From: Prado023 sp963700395
GTDB lineage: Bacteria > Actinomycetota > Actinomycetes > S36-B12 > CAIYMF01
Direction: 5' to 3'
NCBI GenBank assembly: GCA_963700395.1
Contig: CAVOXI010000008.1
Coordinates: forward strand, 248,001 to 312,000
DNA length: 64,000 nucleotides
In this document: positions 52,122 through 60,632 of the stretch, piece after piece
Layout: each line of letters opens with the position of its first letter
Position numbering within the stretch: the stretch's first letter is position 1
Notes under the pieces: generated by a model
Databases searched by the model: none
Seen by the model: only the letters and a program-made list of their open reading frames with translations
Told to the model about the DNA's origin: nothing
Position numbers and translations under genes: made by a program

Positions 52122-52418
52122 ATGAGCATGAACGACAGCATGGATACCAGTTACCGCACCGGCACCACGTCAGTGGAGCAGCTCGACCGGGTGAGCACCG
52201 AGACCAAGCCCTCGGCCAAGACCACCGAGTTCCTCGTCTTCCTGGCAGCCGTGGCTGCTGTGGTGGTCACCGCTGTGATGGTCGGCCAGGACGCGAACAC
52301 CGGCATCGATCCGTTCGGCGCCCAGGACGCGCTGCGCTACATCACCTACCTGACCATCGGCTACATGGTGGCTCGTGGCCTGGCGAAGTCCGGAAGCCGC
52401 TACAACGACACCCACTGA
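52122..52418 (+). CDS. Small two-helix membrane protein
   Basis: 98 residues from ATG 52122, behind AGGAAG; the frame opens earlier, at 52065, without a ribosome site. A polar N-terminus of about 35 residues is followed by two hydrophobic stretches (EFLVFLAAVAAVVVTAVMVG and LRYITYLTIGYMVARGLA). Not recognised as a characterised family. A hairpin just after it (52433-52472) separates it from the coiled-coil gene. Confidence 0.7.
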   Translation: MSMNDSMDTSYRTGTTSVEQLDRVSTETKPSAKTTEFLVFLAAVAAVVVTAVMVGQDANTGIDPFGAQDALRYITYLTIGYMVARGLAKSGSRYNDTH

Positions 52419-52432
52419 CCCACCCGAGGGAA

Positions 52433-52472
52433 ATCCCGCCGGCGCCGCGATCGATTGCTGCGCCGGCGGGAT
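52433..52472 (+). terminator. Hairpin after the small membrane protein gene
   Basis: 13-bp perfect stem ATCCCGCCGGCGC / GCGCCGGCGGGAT with a 14-nt loop. It may end the upstream transcript or attenuate entry into the next gene at 52529. Confidence 0.7.
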
Positions 52473-52528
52473 CTCGCCGTTGATCACCGAACTGATGCGC
52501 CGGACCCGAATATTCACCAAGGAGAGAA

Positions 52529-53068
52529 ATGACTACCAGCACCGAGTCCCACACCGCAGTCACGGGCCAGGACACTCCTGCCCCGGAGACCGGCAAGAGC
52601 CTGTCGCAGAAGCTCATCGGCCAGAAGCTGCCGTCGGTCGATCTGACACAGCCCGTGGCCCGGTACCTCGCGCCGCCCCTGAAGAAGGGGGTCGACCTCC
52701 CTCGGAACCTGGCATCCCAGGGAGCCGGACTGGTCGTCGGCGTTCTGCGCCACTTCCGCGAGCAGGCGGATCGGGTCCGCGGCATCGTGAAGGAGCAGGC
52801 AGACCCGGTGGCGGACTTCGGCAGTTCGACGGCCGAGCCTGAGCAGGCCGAGCGCGAGCAGGCCGAACGCAAGCTCGAGGCGGCCAAGCACAAGCTGGAG
52901 GCGGCCAAGAGGGCCCGCGAGTCGGCCACCCGCAAGCTCGAGGAGGCAAGGCGCGCGAGGGAGCAGGCCGAGCGAGACCAGGCTGAGCGTGAGCAGGCCG
53001 AGCGTGAGACCGCCGAGCGTGAGCAGGCTGAGCGTGAGACCGCCGAGCGCGAGCAGGCCGAGCAGTAG
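52529..53068 (+). CDS. Coiled-coil protein with EQAER-type tandem repeats
   Basis: 179 residues, behind AAGGAGAG. The N-terminal 100 residues are mixed and include LPSVDLTQPVARYLAPPLKK and a weak amphipathic segment. From about residue 103 to the end it is a highly charged coiled coil with 5- and 10-residue repeats such as EREQAERETA. The repeats are also visible in the DNA (52985-53060). Function unknown; possibly structural, and acting with the preceding small membrane protein. A strong terminator follows. Confidence 0.75.
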   Translation: MTTSTESHTAVTGQDTPAPETGKSLSQKLIGQKLPSVDLTQPVARYLAPPLKKGVDLPRNLASQGAGLVVGVLRHFREQADRVRGIVKEQADPVADFGSSTAEPEQAEREQAERKLEAAKHKLEAAKRARESATRKLEEARRAREQAERDQAEREQAERETAEREQAERETAEREQAEQ

Positions 53069-53092
53069 GCCCAATTCGCCTCCTGGTGAAGG

Positions 53093-53129
53093 CGCGGAGG
53101 TCGGCAGCTCTTCGCTGCCGGCCTCCGCG
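53093..53129 (+). terminator. Rho-independent terminator
   Basis: Long stem starting CGCGGAGG and closing CCTCCGCG, with CGGCAG/CTGCCG inside, followed by TTGTTT. It ends the coiled-coil gene. Confidence 0.85.
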
Positions 53130-53298
53130 TTGTTTGAGGTCCAGCGCTGGGGCTGACCTGTGCATCACCATCCACCTCCGCCCAGAGCGTCCATGGTGGA
53201 TTGGACCTGCAAGCCGCTTCATCCGGCCGGTAGCCGCCTCTGGCGAGCCCCTACTGTCGTCACGAGGCTTGGCGGCAGTCGGCGGAAGGGGACGCGAG

Positions 53299-53691
53299 GT
53301 GAGGACCCACGCAGAGTTCAGGTCGAGCAAGTTCCCCCCATACGAGGACGAGGAGGAGCAACTCAACCCTGGGGTGTGGGGCCGGAGGCTGGCTGAGTAC
53401 CTTGTCGACAACCTGACCTCCCACGGGATGCGGGTCGAGCAGATCATCGCCGAGGACTGGGGTTGGTACATCCCGCTGGAGATCGACGGAGTCCGACTCG
53501 CAGTCTGCTGTGGCCATCAGGACGGCGGAGCCGAGGAGTTCGTTGTGTTCACCGATCCGAGCGGGCCAACAGTGCGACGGGGCTTCAGGAGGGTGGACGT
53601 GACCCAGCAGCTGACTGCGCTCACCGACGCACTGGCTGCGATCCTGGCCACCGATCCCGACATCCACGACGTCGCCTGGATCGATGCCTGA
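53299..53691 (+). CDS. Hypothetical protein, compact alpha/beta
   Basis: 130 residues from GTG 53299. The pattern PYEDEEEQLNPGVWGRRLAE, then EDWGWYIPLEIDGVRLAVCC and FVVFTDPSGPTVRRGF is seen in small proteins of many bacteria, without assigned function. Not membrane-bound. The frame opens at 53086 but the upstream part overlaps the terminator and is Arg-rich noise. Confidence 0.65.
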   Translation: MRTHAEFRSSKFPPYEDEEEQLNPGVWGRRLAEYLVDNLTSHGMRVEQIIAEDWGWYIPLEIDGVRLAVCCGHQDGGAEEFVVFTDPSGPTVRRGFRRVDVTQQLTALTDALAAILATDPDIHDVAWIDA

Positions 53692-53729
53692 TTGCTGCGG
53701 CCGAACGGCCCCTCCTCACGACGGGATCG

Positions 53730-54143
53730 TCAGGCCCTGGCCGGGGGGACGTGCCGAACGCAGGTCCGTGCAGTTGGTCTGGCCTCCAGCCGGGCGGCGG
53801 GAATGGGCTGGCGGCACACCTCACAGATCCCGTAACCGCCATTCTGGAGTCGAACAGCGGCGGCCTCCAAGTCGACGAGATGTACCTGCGCCGCCTGAAT
53901 GAACGCTGACAACTGCGACCGTTCGTAGGCGATTGTCTGGCCCTCGGGGTCGTGCTCGTCGTCGGCATTCGAGTCCGCCGATGCGGCGAAGAGGGACTTG
54001 AGATCCTCGGTCATGGTTGCGAGTCGGGCGCGGATCTCATCTCGTTCCACGCGCAAGCGCTCGCTCACGGCCTCGAGATCAAGGTCCGACCGGGCTCCGC
54101 CAGGGGCGCGATCGGACGCGGTCTGCTGAGGCGACTCGGCCAT
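53730..54143 (-). CDS. TraR/DksA-type zinc-finger protein
   Basis: 137 residues. A helical coiled-coil N-terminal part (VSERLRVERDEIRARLATM) with acidic loop, then GGYGICEVCRQPIPAARLEA and RTCVRH. The zinc site reads CxxC-x17-CxxH, so the last Cys of the usual DksA finger is His. DksA/TraR proteins bind RNA polymerase's secondary channel. Whether this one does is unproven. ATG 54143 is preferred over the frame opening at 54221; GGAGG lies upstream. Confidence 0.82.
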   Translation of the reverse strand: MAESPQQTASDRAPGGARSDLDLEAVSERLRVERDEIRARLATMTEDLKSLFAASADSNADDEHDPEGQTIAYERSQLSAFIQAAQVHLVDLEAAAVRLQNGGYGICEVCRQPIPAARLEARPTARTCVRHVPPARA

Positions 54144-54327
54144 ATCCACGGCTTCCTCCAACGAGCCACGCCATCCAAACGTAAGGGCGACATCATCGGG
54201 GCAGCGACTGCTTCCAGCCAAGGTATCTGGAGGCGCCTGGCCCGCGTCGACCCAGGCGTGAGCGATCCTCCGGACGGAGGTTGGCGTGGGTTGCCGCCTG
54301 TCCGGACTACTTGGTGGCTGGCGCTCG

Positions 54328-56397
54328 TCACCATGTGCAGAACCCGCGGGCGGTGAGGCCGTCGAGGATCATCGGCAGGGCCGTCGCTGTGTTGTCGATC
54401 CGGTCGTGCATCAGGACGGTCCCGCCGTCGAAGGCGTTGTTCACGACGCGATCACGGAGCTGCTGAGGGGACAGGCCCTGCCAGTCGAGCGCGTCCAGGG
54501 CGTCGTCCCACAGGGTCATGGTGGGCAGGCCCACGGCTGTCGCGTTCGAGCGGACCCTCGCATCCCACTCGCCGTAGGGCGGGCGCCACTGGGTCGGCCG
54601 CACGCCGGTGATCTGTGCGATGGCGTCCGAGGTGCGGGTGAACTGGGACCGGATATCGGCGTCGGACAGCGTGGGCAGGTGTGGGTGGTCCCAGGTGTGG
54701 TTTCCCACGAGGTGCCCTTCGGCAACCTCGCGGCTGACGAGCCCCGGATTCGCCTGCACGTTCACGCCGACCACGAAGAAGCTGGCGGTTCGGCCATAGC
54801 GCTTCAGAGTGTCCAGGACGCTGCTCGTGCTGCCGGTGTTCACCGGGCCGTCGTCGAAGGTCAGGCGGACTCGCCCGGCGGGGCACTGCCCCTGCGTTGG
54901 GGTGGGGGTGGGGGCGGGGCTGCCGATGGTGACCCCGAGTCCGACGCCGGCGTTGACGAGCAGCCAGGTGCGGGCGGCACCGTGGCCGGACAGGACGTAG
55001 CCGTTGGCGGGGATGGGCATACCAGCGGCGCCAGTGCTCTGCCGATCACGGACCTCGGTGACGCTCCCCCCGACAACGGCGACCTCAGCACCCCACATGT
55101 TGGCCGGGGAGATGACCTGGCTGCCAGTGCGGGTATAGAGCACCAGGGCATCGGCCGCACGAGCGATGTTCGTCCCCGCTATCGGGTACTGGGCCGTACC
55201 GATCCGGGCGACGCTACCGGCGGGCGGCGTCGGGACGCTGGTCGGCGTCGGACTCGCCGAAGCGGTCGGCGTGGGGCTCGGACTCGCTGTCGGCGTGGGG
55301 GTCGGGGTCGGGGTCGAGGTCGGGGTCGAGGTCGAGGTAGGAGTCGGGGTCGGCGTGGGGGTAGGGGTCGGCGTGGGCGTCGGGGTCGGGGTCGGAGTCG
55401 GGGTCGGCGTGGGCGTCGGTGTGGCGGTCGGCGTCGGGGTGGGGGTGGGGGTGGGGCTGGGGCTGGGGCTGCCGATGCTGACGGTGCGTCCGACACCGGC
55501 GTTGGCGAGCAGCCAGATGCGGGCGGCACCGTGGCCGGACAGGACGTAGCCGTTGGCGGGGATGGGCATACCAGCGGCGCCGGTGCTCTGCCGATCACGG
55601 ACCTCGGTGACGCTCCCCCCGACAACGGCGACCTCAGCACCCCACATGTTGGCCGGGGAGATGACCTGGCTGCCAGTGCGGGTGTAGACCACCAGGGCAT
55701 CGGCCGCACGAGCGATGTTCGTCCCCGCTATCGGGTACTGGGCCGTACCGATCCGGGCGACGCTACCGGCGGGCGGCGTCGGGACGCTGGTCGGCGTCGG
55801 ACTCGCCGAAGCGGTCGGCGTGGGGCTCGGACTCGCTGTCGGCGTGGGGGTCGAGGTCGGGGTCGAGGTCGGCGTGGGGGTCGGGGTCGGCGTGGGGGTC
55901 GGGGTCGGCGTGGGGGTCGGGGTCGGAGTCGGGGTCGGCGTGGGGCCGCCCAGCGACGCGGGCAGTGTCACGGGGGCGCCGACGGTGGCGTTCGCCTGCA
56001 GCCAATCGGCCGATGACCCGTGGCCCGAGAGGACCACGCCCCCGAGGGGAATGGCCATTGCAGCCCCACCGCTGAGGCGGTTGCGAGTCTCGGTCACCCT
56101 TCCACCGGCAACGGCCGCTTCGAACCCCCACTGGTTGGCCGGTGACACGCTCTGGCCGTTCGCCCGGGTGTAGATGATCAACTGGTCGGTCGAGCGGTAC
56201 GTGTCGATGCCGTCGACAGCATGCGATCCTCCATTCACCACCACGACGTCGCCTGGCGCAGCAATGGCGGTCGGCGCGAACGGAACGAGCGCGGCGAGAA
56301 GGGCGAGCACACTGAGCAGGGCGAGCAGCGTGAGGCCGAAGCCAGGGCCGAGCCGTCGCCCTGCTGTGCGACTGATGGCCGGAGTCGAGGGCGGCAT
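54328..56397 (-). CDS. Secreted polysaccharide deacetylase with three repeated N-terminal modules
   Basis: 689 residues. A signal peptide (LTLLALLSVLALLAALVPFA) ends at AIAA. Three modules of about 95 residues follow, each with an SPAN.WG segment and a late VLSGHG motif, separated by Pro-Thr linkers. The C-terminal 200 residues are a NodB-type carbohydrate esterase 4 domain (LTFDDGPVNTGS, HTWDHPHL, RPPYGEWD, DALDWQG, LMHDR), which removes N- or O-acetyl from chitin or peptidoglycan-like polymers. Modules 2 and 3 are nearly identical in DNA. ATG 56397 is chosen, as the frame only opens at TTG 56403. Confidence 0.88.
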   Translation of the reverse strand: MPPSTPAISRTAGRRLGPGFGLTLLALLSVLALLAALVPFAPTAIAAPGDVVVVNGGSHAVDGIDTYRSTDQLIIYTRANGQSVSPANQWGFEAAVAGGRVTETRNRLSGGAAMAIPLGGVVLSGHGSSADWLQANATVGAPVTLPASLGGPTPTPTPTPTPTPTPTPTPTPTPTPTSTPTSTPTPTASPSPTPTASASPTPTSVPTPPAGSVARIGTAQYPIAGTNIARAADALVVYTRTGSQVISPANMWGAEVAVVGGSVTEVRDRQSTGAAGMPIPANGYVLSGHGAARIWLLANAGVGRTVSIGSPSPSPTPTPTPTPTATPTPTPTPTPTPTPTPTPTPTPTPTPTPTSTSTPTSTPTPTPTPTASPSPTPTASASPTPTSVPTPPAGSVARIGTAQYPIAGTNIARAADALVLYTRTGSQVISPANMWGAEVAVVGGSVTEVRDRQSTGAAGMPIPANGYVLSGHGAARTWLLVNAGVGLGVTIGSPAPTPTPTQGQCPAGRVRLTFDDGPVNTGSTSSVLDTLKRYGRTASFFVVGVNVQANPGLVSREVAEGHLVGNHTWDHPHLPTLSDADIRSQFTRTSDAIAQITGVRPTQWRPPYGEWDARVRSNATAVGLPTMTLWDDALDALDWQGLSPQQLRDRVVNNAFDGGTVLMHDRIDNTATALPMILDGLTARGFCTW
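54941..55304. repeat. Direct repeat, copy A (module 3 of the deacetylase gene)
   Basis: About 364 bp, nearly identical to 55490-55853 at an offset of 549 bp (183 codons), with about six mismatches by eye. Evidence of a recent in-frame duplication. Confidence 0.85.
55490..55853. repeat. Direct repeat, copy B (module 2 of the deacetylase gene)
   Basis: Partner of 54941-55304. The stretches 55278-55470 and 55830-55945 next to the copies are GGGGTCGG/GGCGTG minisatellites that code the Pro-Thr linkers. Confidence 0.85.
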
Positions 56398-56626
56398 GGT
56401 CAACGCGCGGCATCGCTTGTTGAGCTGGCCAATAGGGCTCTCACAAGGCCCAGTAGATCGGCTTCGGGGTGCAGGCTCAATGGGCGGATGACCTCACCGG
56501 ATGCTCGGGTGCGGGGTCGTCCGGCCCTTGGCCGGGCGCCAGCGCCGCGGGACAATCCTTCCTGGATGTTCCGCCTCGCCCAGAGGCCCTGATTGGCCGC
56601 GATCGCATCAAGCGAGCCGACCAGGA

Positions 56627-57172
56627 TCAGCTGCGCCGGCGGATTCGGCACACCACGACCAGCACGACGAACAGCGGCCAGACGGCCTGGAAGCCGGCCA
56701 GCAGGCGCTCGCTCAGGCCAAGGTGGTCTCCCCCACGAAGTTCGACGCCCAACCAGGCCAGCATCACCAGCATGACCCCGGTGGCCACGATCCCGGTGCG
56801 CCGGTCGGGCAGGTCGGAGAGCGCCGGCCACAGGGCCAACGCGCCGAAGCTGACCGCGGCCGCGGGGATATGGGCGGCCGCCGGCTGCGGTGAGGCGGCG
56901 ACCACGATGGTGGCCGCGCCGCCGAGGGCCAACAGGATCCGACCGGCTGGAGCCGCCTCCGGCAAGCCGGCCGCAGTCACCAGATGGCAGACACCGAGCA
57001 CGAACAAGCCCATCGTCATGATCAACGCGTCGTCAGCGCCCCGGGCGGCCAGCGCGCTGATTGTGTCGGTGACCGGGTTGAACCCGCCGGACTGACGGTT
57101 CTGAGCCAGCGTCCAGCCGCCGATCAGCGCCACCGGGGCCGCGGCTGCGGACACCAGCACCCAGTTGCGCAC
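56627..57172 (-). CDS. DUF998 family membrane protein
   Basis: About 181 residues with six hydrophobic helices. The first (VLVSAAAAPVALIGGWTLAQ) is followed by the family-typical FNPVTDTISALAARGA and the later GVCHLVTAAGLPEAAPAGR. DUF998 proteins are uncharacterised. GTG 57172 is chosen. The frame opens at GTG 57238, but that start lies inside the divergent SOUL gene. No gene seen between 56398 and 56626. Confidence 0.8.
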   Translation of the reverse strand: MRNWVLVSAAAAPVALIGGWTLAQNRQSGGFNPVTDTISALAARGADDALIMTMGLFVLGVCHLVTAAGLPEAAPAGRILLALGGAATIVVAASPQPAAAHIPAAAVSFGALALWPALSDLPDRRTGIVATGVMLVMLAWLGVELRGGDHLGLSERLLAGFQAVWPLFVVLVVVCRIRRRS

Positions 57173-57231
57173 GACCTGAGTGTGCCCGACGAGGTGGTGC
57201 GCGTTGACTGCTTCGCCGCGACACTGGGGGC

Positions 57232-57741
57232 ATGACACAGCAGCAGCCCTACGAAGCGATCGGCCGATGGGGCGAGATCGAGATCCGCCGCTACCCGAGG
57301 CACACGGTGGCCGAGGTCGTCGTCGACGGGGACTTCGATGATGCCGGGAACCGCGGGTTCCGCCCGCTGTTCAGCTACATCCAGGGCCAGATCGCGATGA
57401 CTGCCCCCGTCGTCCAGACACCCGGCAGCGAAGGGCACAGCGTGGCGTTCGTGATGCCGGAAGGTCGGGACCTCGACACGTTGCCCACCCCTTCCGACAC
57501 GCGGGTGCACCTGCGCACCGTGTCGGAACAGGTGGCCGCAGCCCTGAAGTTCTCCGGCTGGGGCAACGCGGGGGACCTCGACAAGCGGGGTCGCCAGCTG
57601 CTGCGCGCCCTCGAGGGCTCCCCGTGGCAGCCCGTCGGAACCGTTCGACTGGCCCGGTTCAACGCCCCGTTCGTCCCACCGTTCCTGCGGCACAACGAGG
57701 TCGTCGTGGACGTGGAGGGCCCCAGCACGCCCGGGCAATGA
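57232..57741 (+). CDS. SOUL-family heme-binding protein
   Basis: 169 residues, full length. MTQQQPYEAIGRWGEIEIRR begins the fold. Further family signatures are FRPLFSYIQG, IAMTAPVVQTPG and FVMPEGRDLDTLPTP. SOUL proteins bind heme or related tetrapyrroles in the cytoplasm, with unclear cellular role. Its start lies 60 bp from the divergent DUF998 start. Confidence 0.88.
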   Translation: MTQQQPYEAIGRWGEIEIRRYPRHTVAEVVVDGDFDDAGNRGFRPLFSYIQGQIAMTAPVVQTPGSEGHSVAFVMPEGRDLDTLPTPSDTRVHLRTVSEQVAAALKFSGWGNAGDLDKRGRQLLRALEGSPWQPVGTVRLARFNAPFVPPFLRHNEVVVDVEGPSTPGQ

Positions 57742-57848
57742 CCTGGTCCGAAGGAGTGCGAGCCCGACCATCGAGAAACCCCCTGCCGCCTGCTGGACGG
57801 CCATGGCCCATGACTGACCACGTCGGCCCTCCCGCCTGCTGGCGCAGT

Positions 57849-57854
57849 TAGCCT
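57849..57854 (+). promoter_or_regulatory. Putative -10 box of a leaderless transcript (SNF2 gene)
   Basis: TAGCCT, 6 nt before GTG 57861, with no Shine-Dalgarno sequence. Confidence 0.45.
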
Positions 57855-57860
57855 TGGTCG

Positions 57861-60632
57861 GTGGCACGATCGACGGGGTCCAGATCCGTGGCCCGCCGCG
57901 GCGATCGACCCGCGCGCGGGGTGGACCTGCTCCTGGACCGCGATGGTCTGTGGTGCACCGCACCCGGTGACGGCCCGGGGGTGCTGCGCTCGGTGCCGAT
58001 CGCCGGCGGGATGGCGCCCGGAAGGGTCTGGGGCGTACCTGTCGACGCGCAGCTCGGGCCAGGCGTGGCCGACCTCCTGGATCCGGCCTCGGGGAGCAGC
58101 CCGGGAACCCCCACGGTCAGGGCGGTGGCGCTCGGGCGACTGGTGGCGGCCGCGTTCCGGGCAGCCGACTCCCAACCCGTGCCGATCCCGGATGGCCCTG
58201 GCTGGAGATGGCGGGCCGCGCCGGGCCCTTCGCTGGCGGGCGCCCTGGACACCGCCGTTGCTGCGTGCGTCGCGGCCGGGGTGGTGGTCGACGACGACCC
58301 AGAGCGGCGGCTGCGCGACCTGGTCGATGACGTCGTGAACGCTCGAACGTCGGCCGCACTGGCCGGGAGCGACCCCCTGAATGCTGCGTCGGGCACCACA
58401 ACCGGCCAGCGCGGGGCCACGCTCTGGGCGGACCACGTGGTCGCGCGAGCGGCGGCCAATGCCCGGACCGCGCTCGTGCTCAGCCCGCCGGACCCCGAAG
58501 CGCTGACGGGCCATCCAGGCACGTGGACCCTGTCCGCCCTGGCCATCCGGATCGACGAGCCGACCACCCGGCTGCCCTGGAGCAGCGCGGACCCGGCCCT
58601 GTTCGGCGCCGCGCCGGGGGCCTGGGCGAGGTGGGCGGACACGGAGACGCGCATGCTGTTGCGCGCGTGGGGCCCCCGCTTGCCCGGGTTGTTCGAGCAA
58701 CTGGCCAGCGGGTCCTCGACCGGGCTGCCCGACGTCGACGTGCTGGAGTTCGTCGACCAGGTGGCGCCCGGGTTGCAGGCGGCCGGGTTCGACGTGATCG
58801 CCCCGGGTGGGCTGCTGCGCCTGTCCCCGGTGCGCCGCCGGATGTCGTCCGCCGGCTCGGGCACCGGCGCGCTGAGCGTGGGCGGACTTGGCCTGGAGGC
58901 CGAGGTGCTCGTCGACGGCGAGCCGCTGACCGCGGAGGACTTCGCCGCCCTGGCAGCATCGAAGTCCGAACTCGTGTCGGTCCGCGGTCGCTGGCTGCGG
59001 ATCGGACCACAGGACGCCCAGAGGCTGGCGGCGCTGGTCCGACGGCTGCATCGGCCGGTGACCCCCGGTGATCTCCTCGCCGACGAGGCATTCGAGGGCG
59101 TCGAGCTCGACGCCGAGCAGGTCCTGCCCTCCGGATTGCGCCCGGCGCGCCGGATGCCGCTCCCGGTCGGCGTCCTGGCCACACTGCGTCCCTACCAGCG
59201 CGCGGGCCTCGACTGGCTGTCGTGGCTGGCCGACAACCGGGTCGGCGGGATCCTGGCTGACGACATGGGACTCGGGAAGACCCTGCAGGTACTGGCCTGG
59301 ATCCAGGCCGACCACGCCGCCCCCACACTGGTGGTCTGCCCGGTGACCCTCGTGGACACCTGGGCGCGCCAGGCTGCCCAGTTCACTCCCGGGCTGCGGG
59401 TGGCCACCTTCCACGGCGTCGCCCGTGGAGCCGTGGCCGAGGCGGCTTCCAGGGCCGACGTCGTCGTGACCACGTATGGCCTGCTGGCCCGCGACGAGTC
59501 CCTGGCGGCCGTCGAGTGGCACCGGGTCGTGCTCGACGAGGCGCAGGCGATCAAGAACCCGGACACCCGGGCTGCCCGCGCGGCGCGCGCCCTGACCCCC
59601 ACCCACCGACTGGTCGTCACCGGCACCCCTGTCGAGAACCACCTGGGGGACCTGTGGTCGCTGATGGCGTTCGCCCATCCCGGGCTGCTTCCCCGGCGCA
59701 AGCAGTTCACGGCCCGGTACGCCGGGGGCGACCCCGCCGAGGTTGCCCGGTTGCGCGCCGTGGTCGGACCCTTCCTCCTGCGCAGGGTCAAGACCGATCC
59801 GGGCATCCTTCCCGACCTGCCTGACCGCCAGGTCATCCGCGCGGACTGCACGTTGACCCGCGAGCAGGTCGGCGCCTACGAGGCTGTGGTCGCCGACATG
59901 ATGGGTGCCCTCGAGGAGCTGCGCAGGGCGGCAGCATCAGGGGGCCCGGCTGGCCGGGATCGTGGGGCCCCAGGCAGCGATCCGGGGCTGATGGGCCGCC
60001 GGGCTGCGGTTCTGGGCGGGATCTCGCGGCTCAAGCAGATCTGCGTCCACCCTGCGCTGCTCACCGAATCGCGGCGCTCGCTGGGTGATCGCTCGGGCAA
60101 GGTGACCCGGCTGGTCGACCTCTGCGCGCAGATCGTCGACGAGGGCCAGGCGGTGGTCGTGTTCACGCAGTTCGCGTCATTCGTCCCCGACCTCGCGGCG
60201 CACCTCCGCCACGAGCTGGGGGTGGAGGTCGCCACACTGACCGGCTCCCACAGCCGAACGGCCCGCGCGGCGACGGTCGCCGCATTCAGTGACCCTGCCG
60301 GCCCGCCGATCCTGATCGCCTCCCTCAAGGCGGGCGGTACGGGGTTGACGCTCGTGCGGGCCAATCACGTCATCCACCTGGACCGCTGGTGGAACCCGGC
60401 GGTCGAGGATCAGGCCTCCGACCGGGTGTGGCGCATCGGCCAGCAGCAGAAGGTCTCGGTGCACGTGCTGGTGTGCCCCGGGACGCTGGAGGACCGCATC
60501 GACGAGGCGCTGGCAGCGAAGCGCTCACTGGCCGCCTCGGTGGTCCGCTCCACGGAGTCGGCCATCACGGAGATGTCCGATGCTGACCTCTCCGCGCTCG
60601 TCGGCCTCGTCCGGGAACGAGTCCTCGAATGA
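57861..60632 (+). CDS. SNF2-family DNA helicase/translocase
   Basis: 923 residues. The N-terminal 430 residues are the bacterial SNF2-associated region (no zinc motif). RecA domain 1 has Walker A ILADDMGLGKT near residue 470, DEAQ box (VVLDEAQAIKN) and the SNF2 motif VVTGTPVENHLGDLWSLM. RecA domain 2 carries VVVFTQFASF, SLKAGGTGLTL and motif VI QASDRVWRIGQ. It is an ATP-driven DNA translocase. The gene is coupled by ATGA overlap to a SWIM protein, a pairing seen widely in actinobacteria. Confidence 0.93.
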   Translation: MARSTGSRSVARRGDRPARGVDLLLDRDGLWCTAPGDGPGVLRSVPIAGGMAPGRVWGVPVDAQLGPGVADLLDPASGSSPGTPTVRAVALGRLVAAAFRAADSQPVPIPDGPGWRWRAAPGPSLAGALDTAVAACVAAGVVVDDDPERRLRDLVDDVVNARTSAALAGSDPLNAASGTTTGQRGATLWADHVVARAAANARTALVLSPPDPEALTGHPGTWTLSALAIRIDEPTTRLPWSSADPALFGAAPGAWARWADTETRMLLRAWGPRLPGLFEQLASGSSTGLPDVDVLEFVDQVAPGLQAAGFDVIAPGGLLRLSPVRRRMSSAGSGTGALSVGGLGLEAEVLVDGEPLTAEDFAALAASKSELVSVRGRWLRIGPQDAQRLAALVRRLHRPVTPGDLLADEAFEGVELDAEQVLPSGLRPARRMPLPVGVLATLRPYQRAGLDWLSWLADNRVGGILADDMGLGKTLQVLAWIQADHAAPTLVVCPVTLVDTWARQAAQFTPGLRVATFHGVARGAVAEAASRADVVVTTYGLLARDESLAAVEWHRVVLDEAQAIKNPDTRAARAARALTPTHRLVVTGTPVENHLGDLWSLMAFAHPGLLPRRKQFTARYAGGDPAEVARLRAVVGPFLLRRVKTDPGILPDLPDRQVIRADCTLTREQVGAYEAVVADMMGALEELRRAAASGGPAGRDRGAPGSDPGLMGRRAAVLGGISRLKQICVHPALLTESRRSLGDRSGKVTRLVDLCAQIVDEGQAVVVFTQFASFVPDLAAHLRHELGVEVATLTGSHSRTARAATVAAFSDPAGPPILIASLKAGGTGLTLVRANHVIHLDRWWNPAVEDQASDRVWRIGQQQKVSVHVLVCPGTLEDRIDEALAAKRSLAASVVRSTESAITEMSDADLSALVGLVRERVLE

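Noticed and set aside
55278..55945. Possible CRISPR-like or regulatory tandem repeat array
   Set aside because: The repeats are short GGGGTCGG/GGCGTG minisatellites in frame with the Pro-Thr linkers. There are no unique spacers and no cas genes.
54286..56016. Plus-strand frame with Gly/Arg-rich repeats opposite the deacetylase
   Set aside because: The repeats are the antisense of Pro-Thr linkers. The minus frame has a signal peptide and NodB motifs.
57375..59678. Minus-strand 767-codon frame opposite SOUL and SNF2 genes
   Set aside because: No recognisable domain, and both opposing genes have full motif sets.
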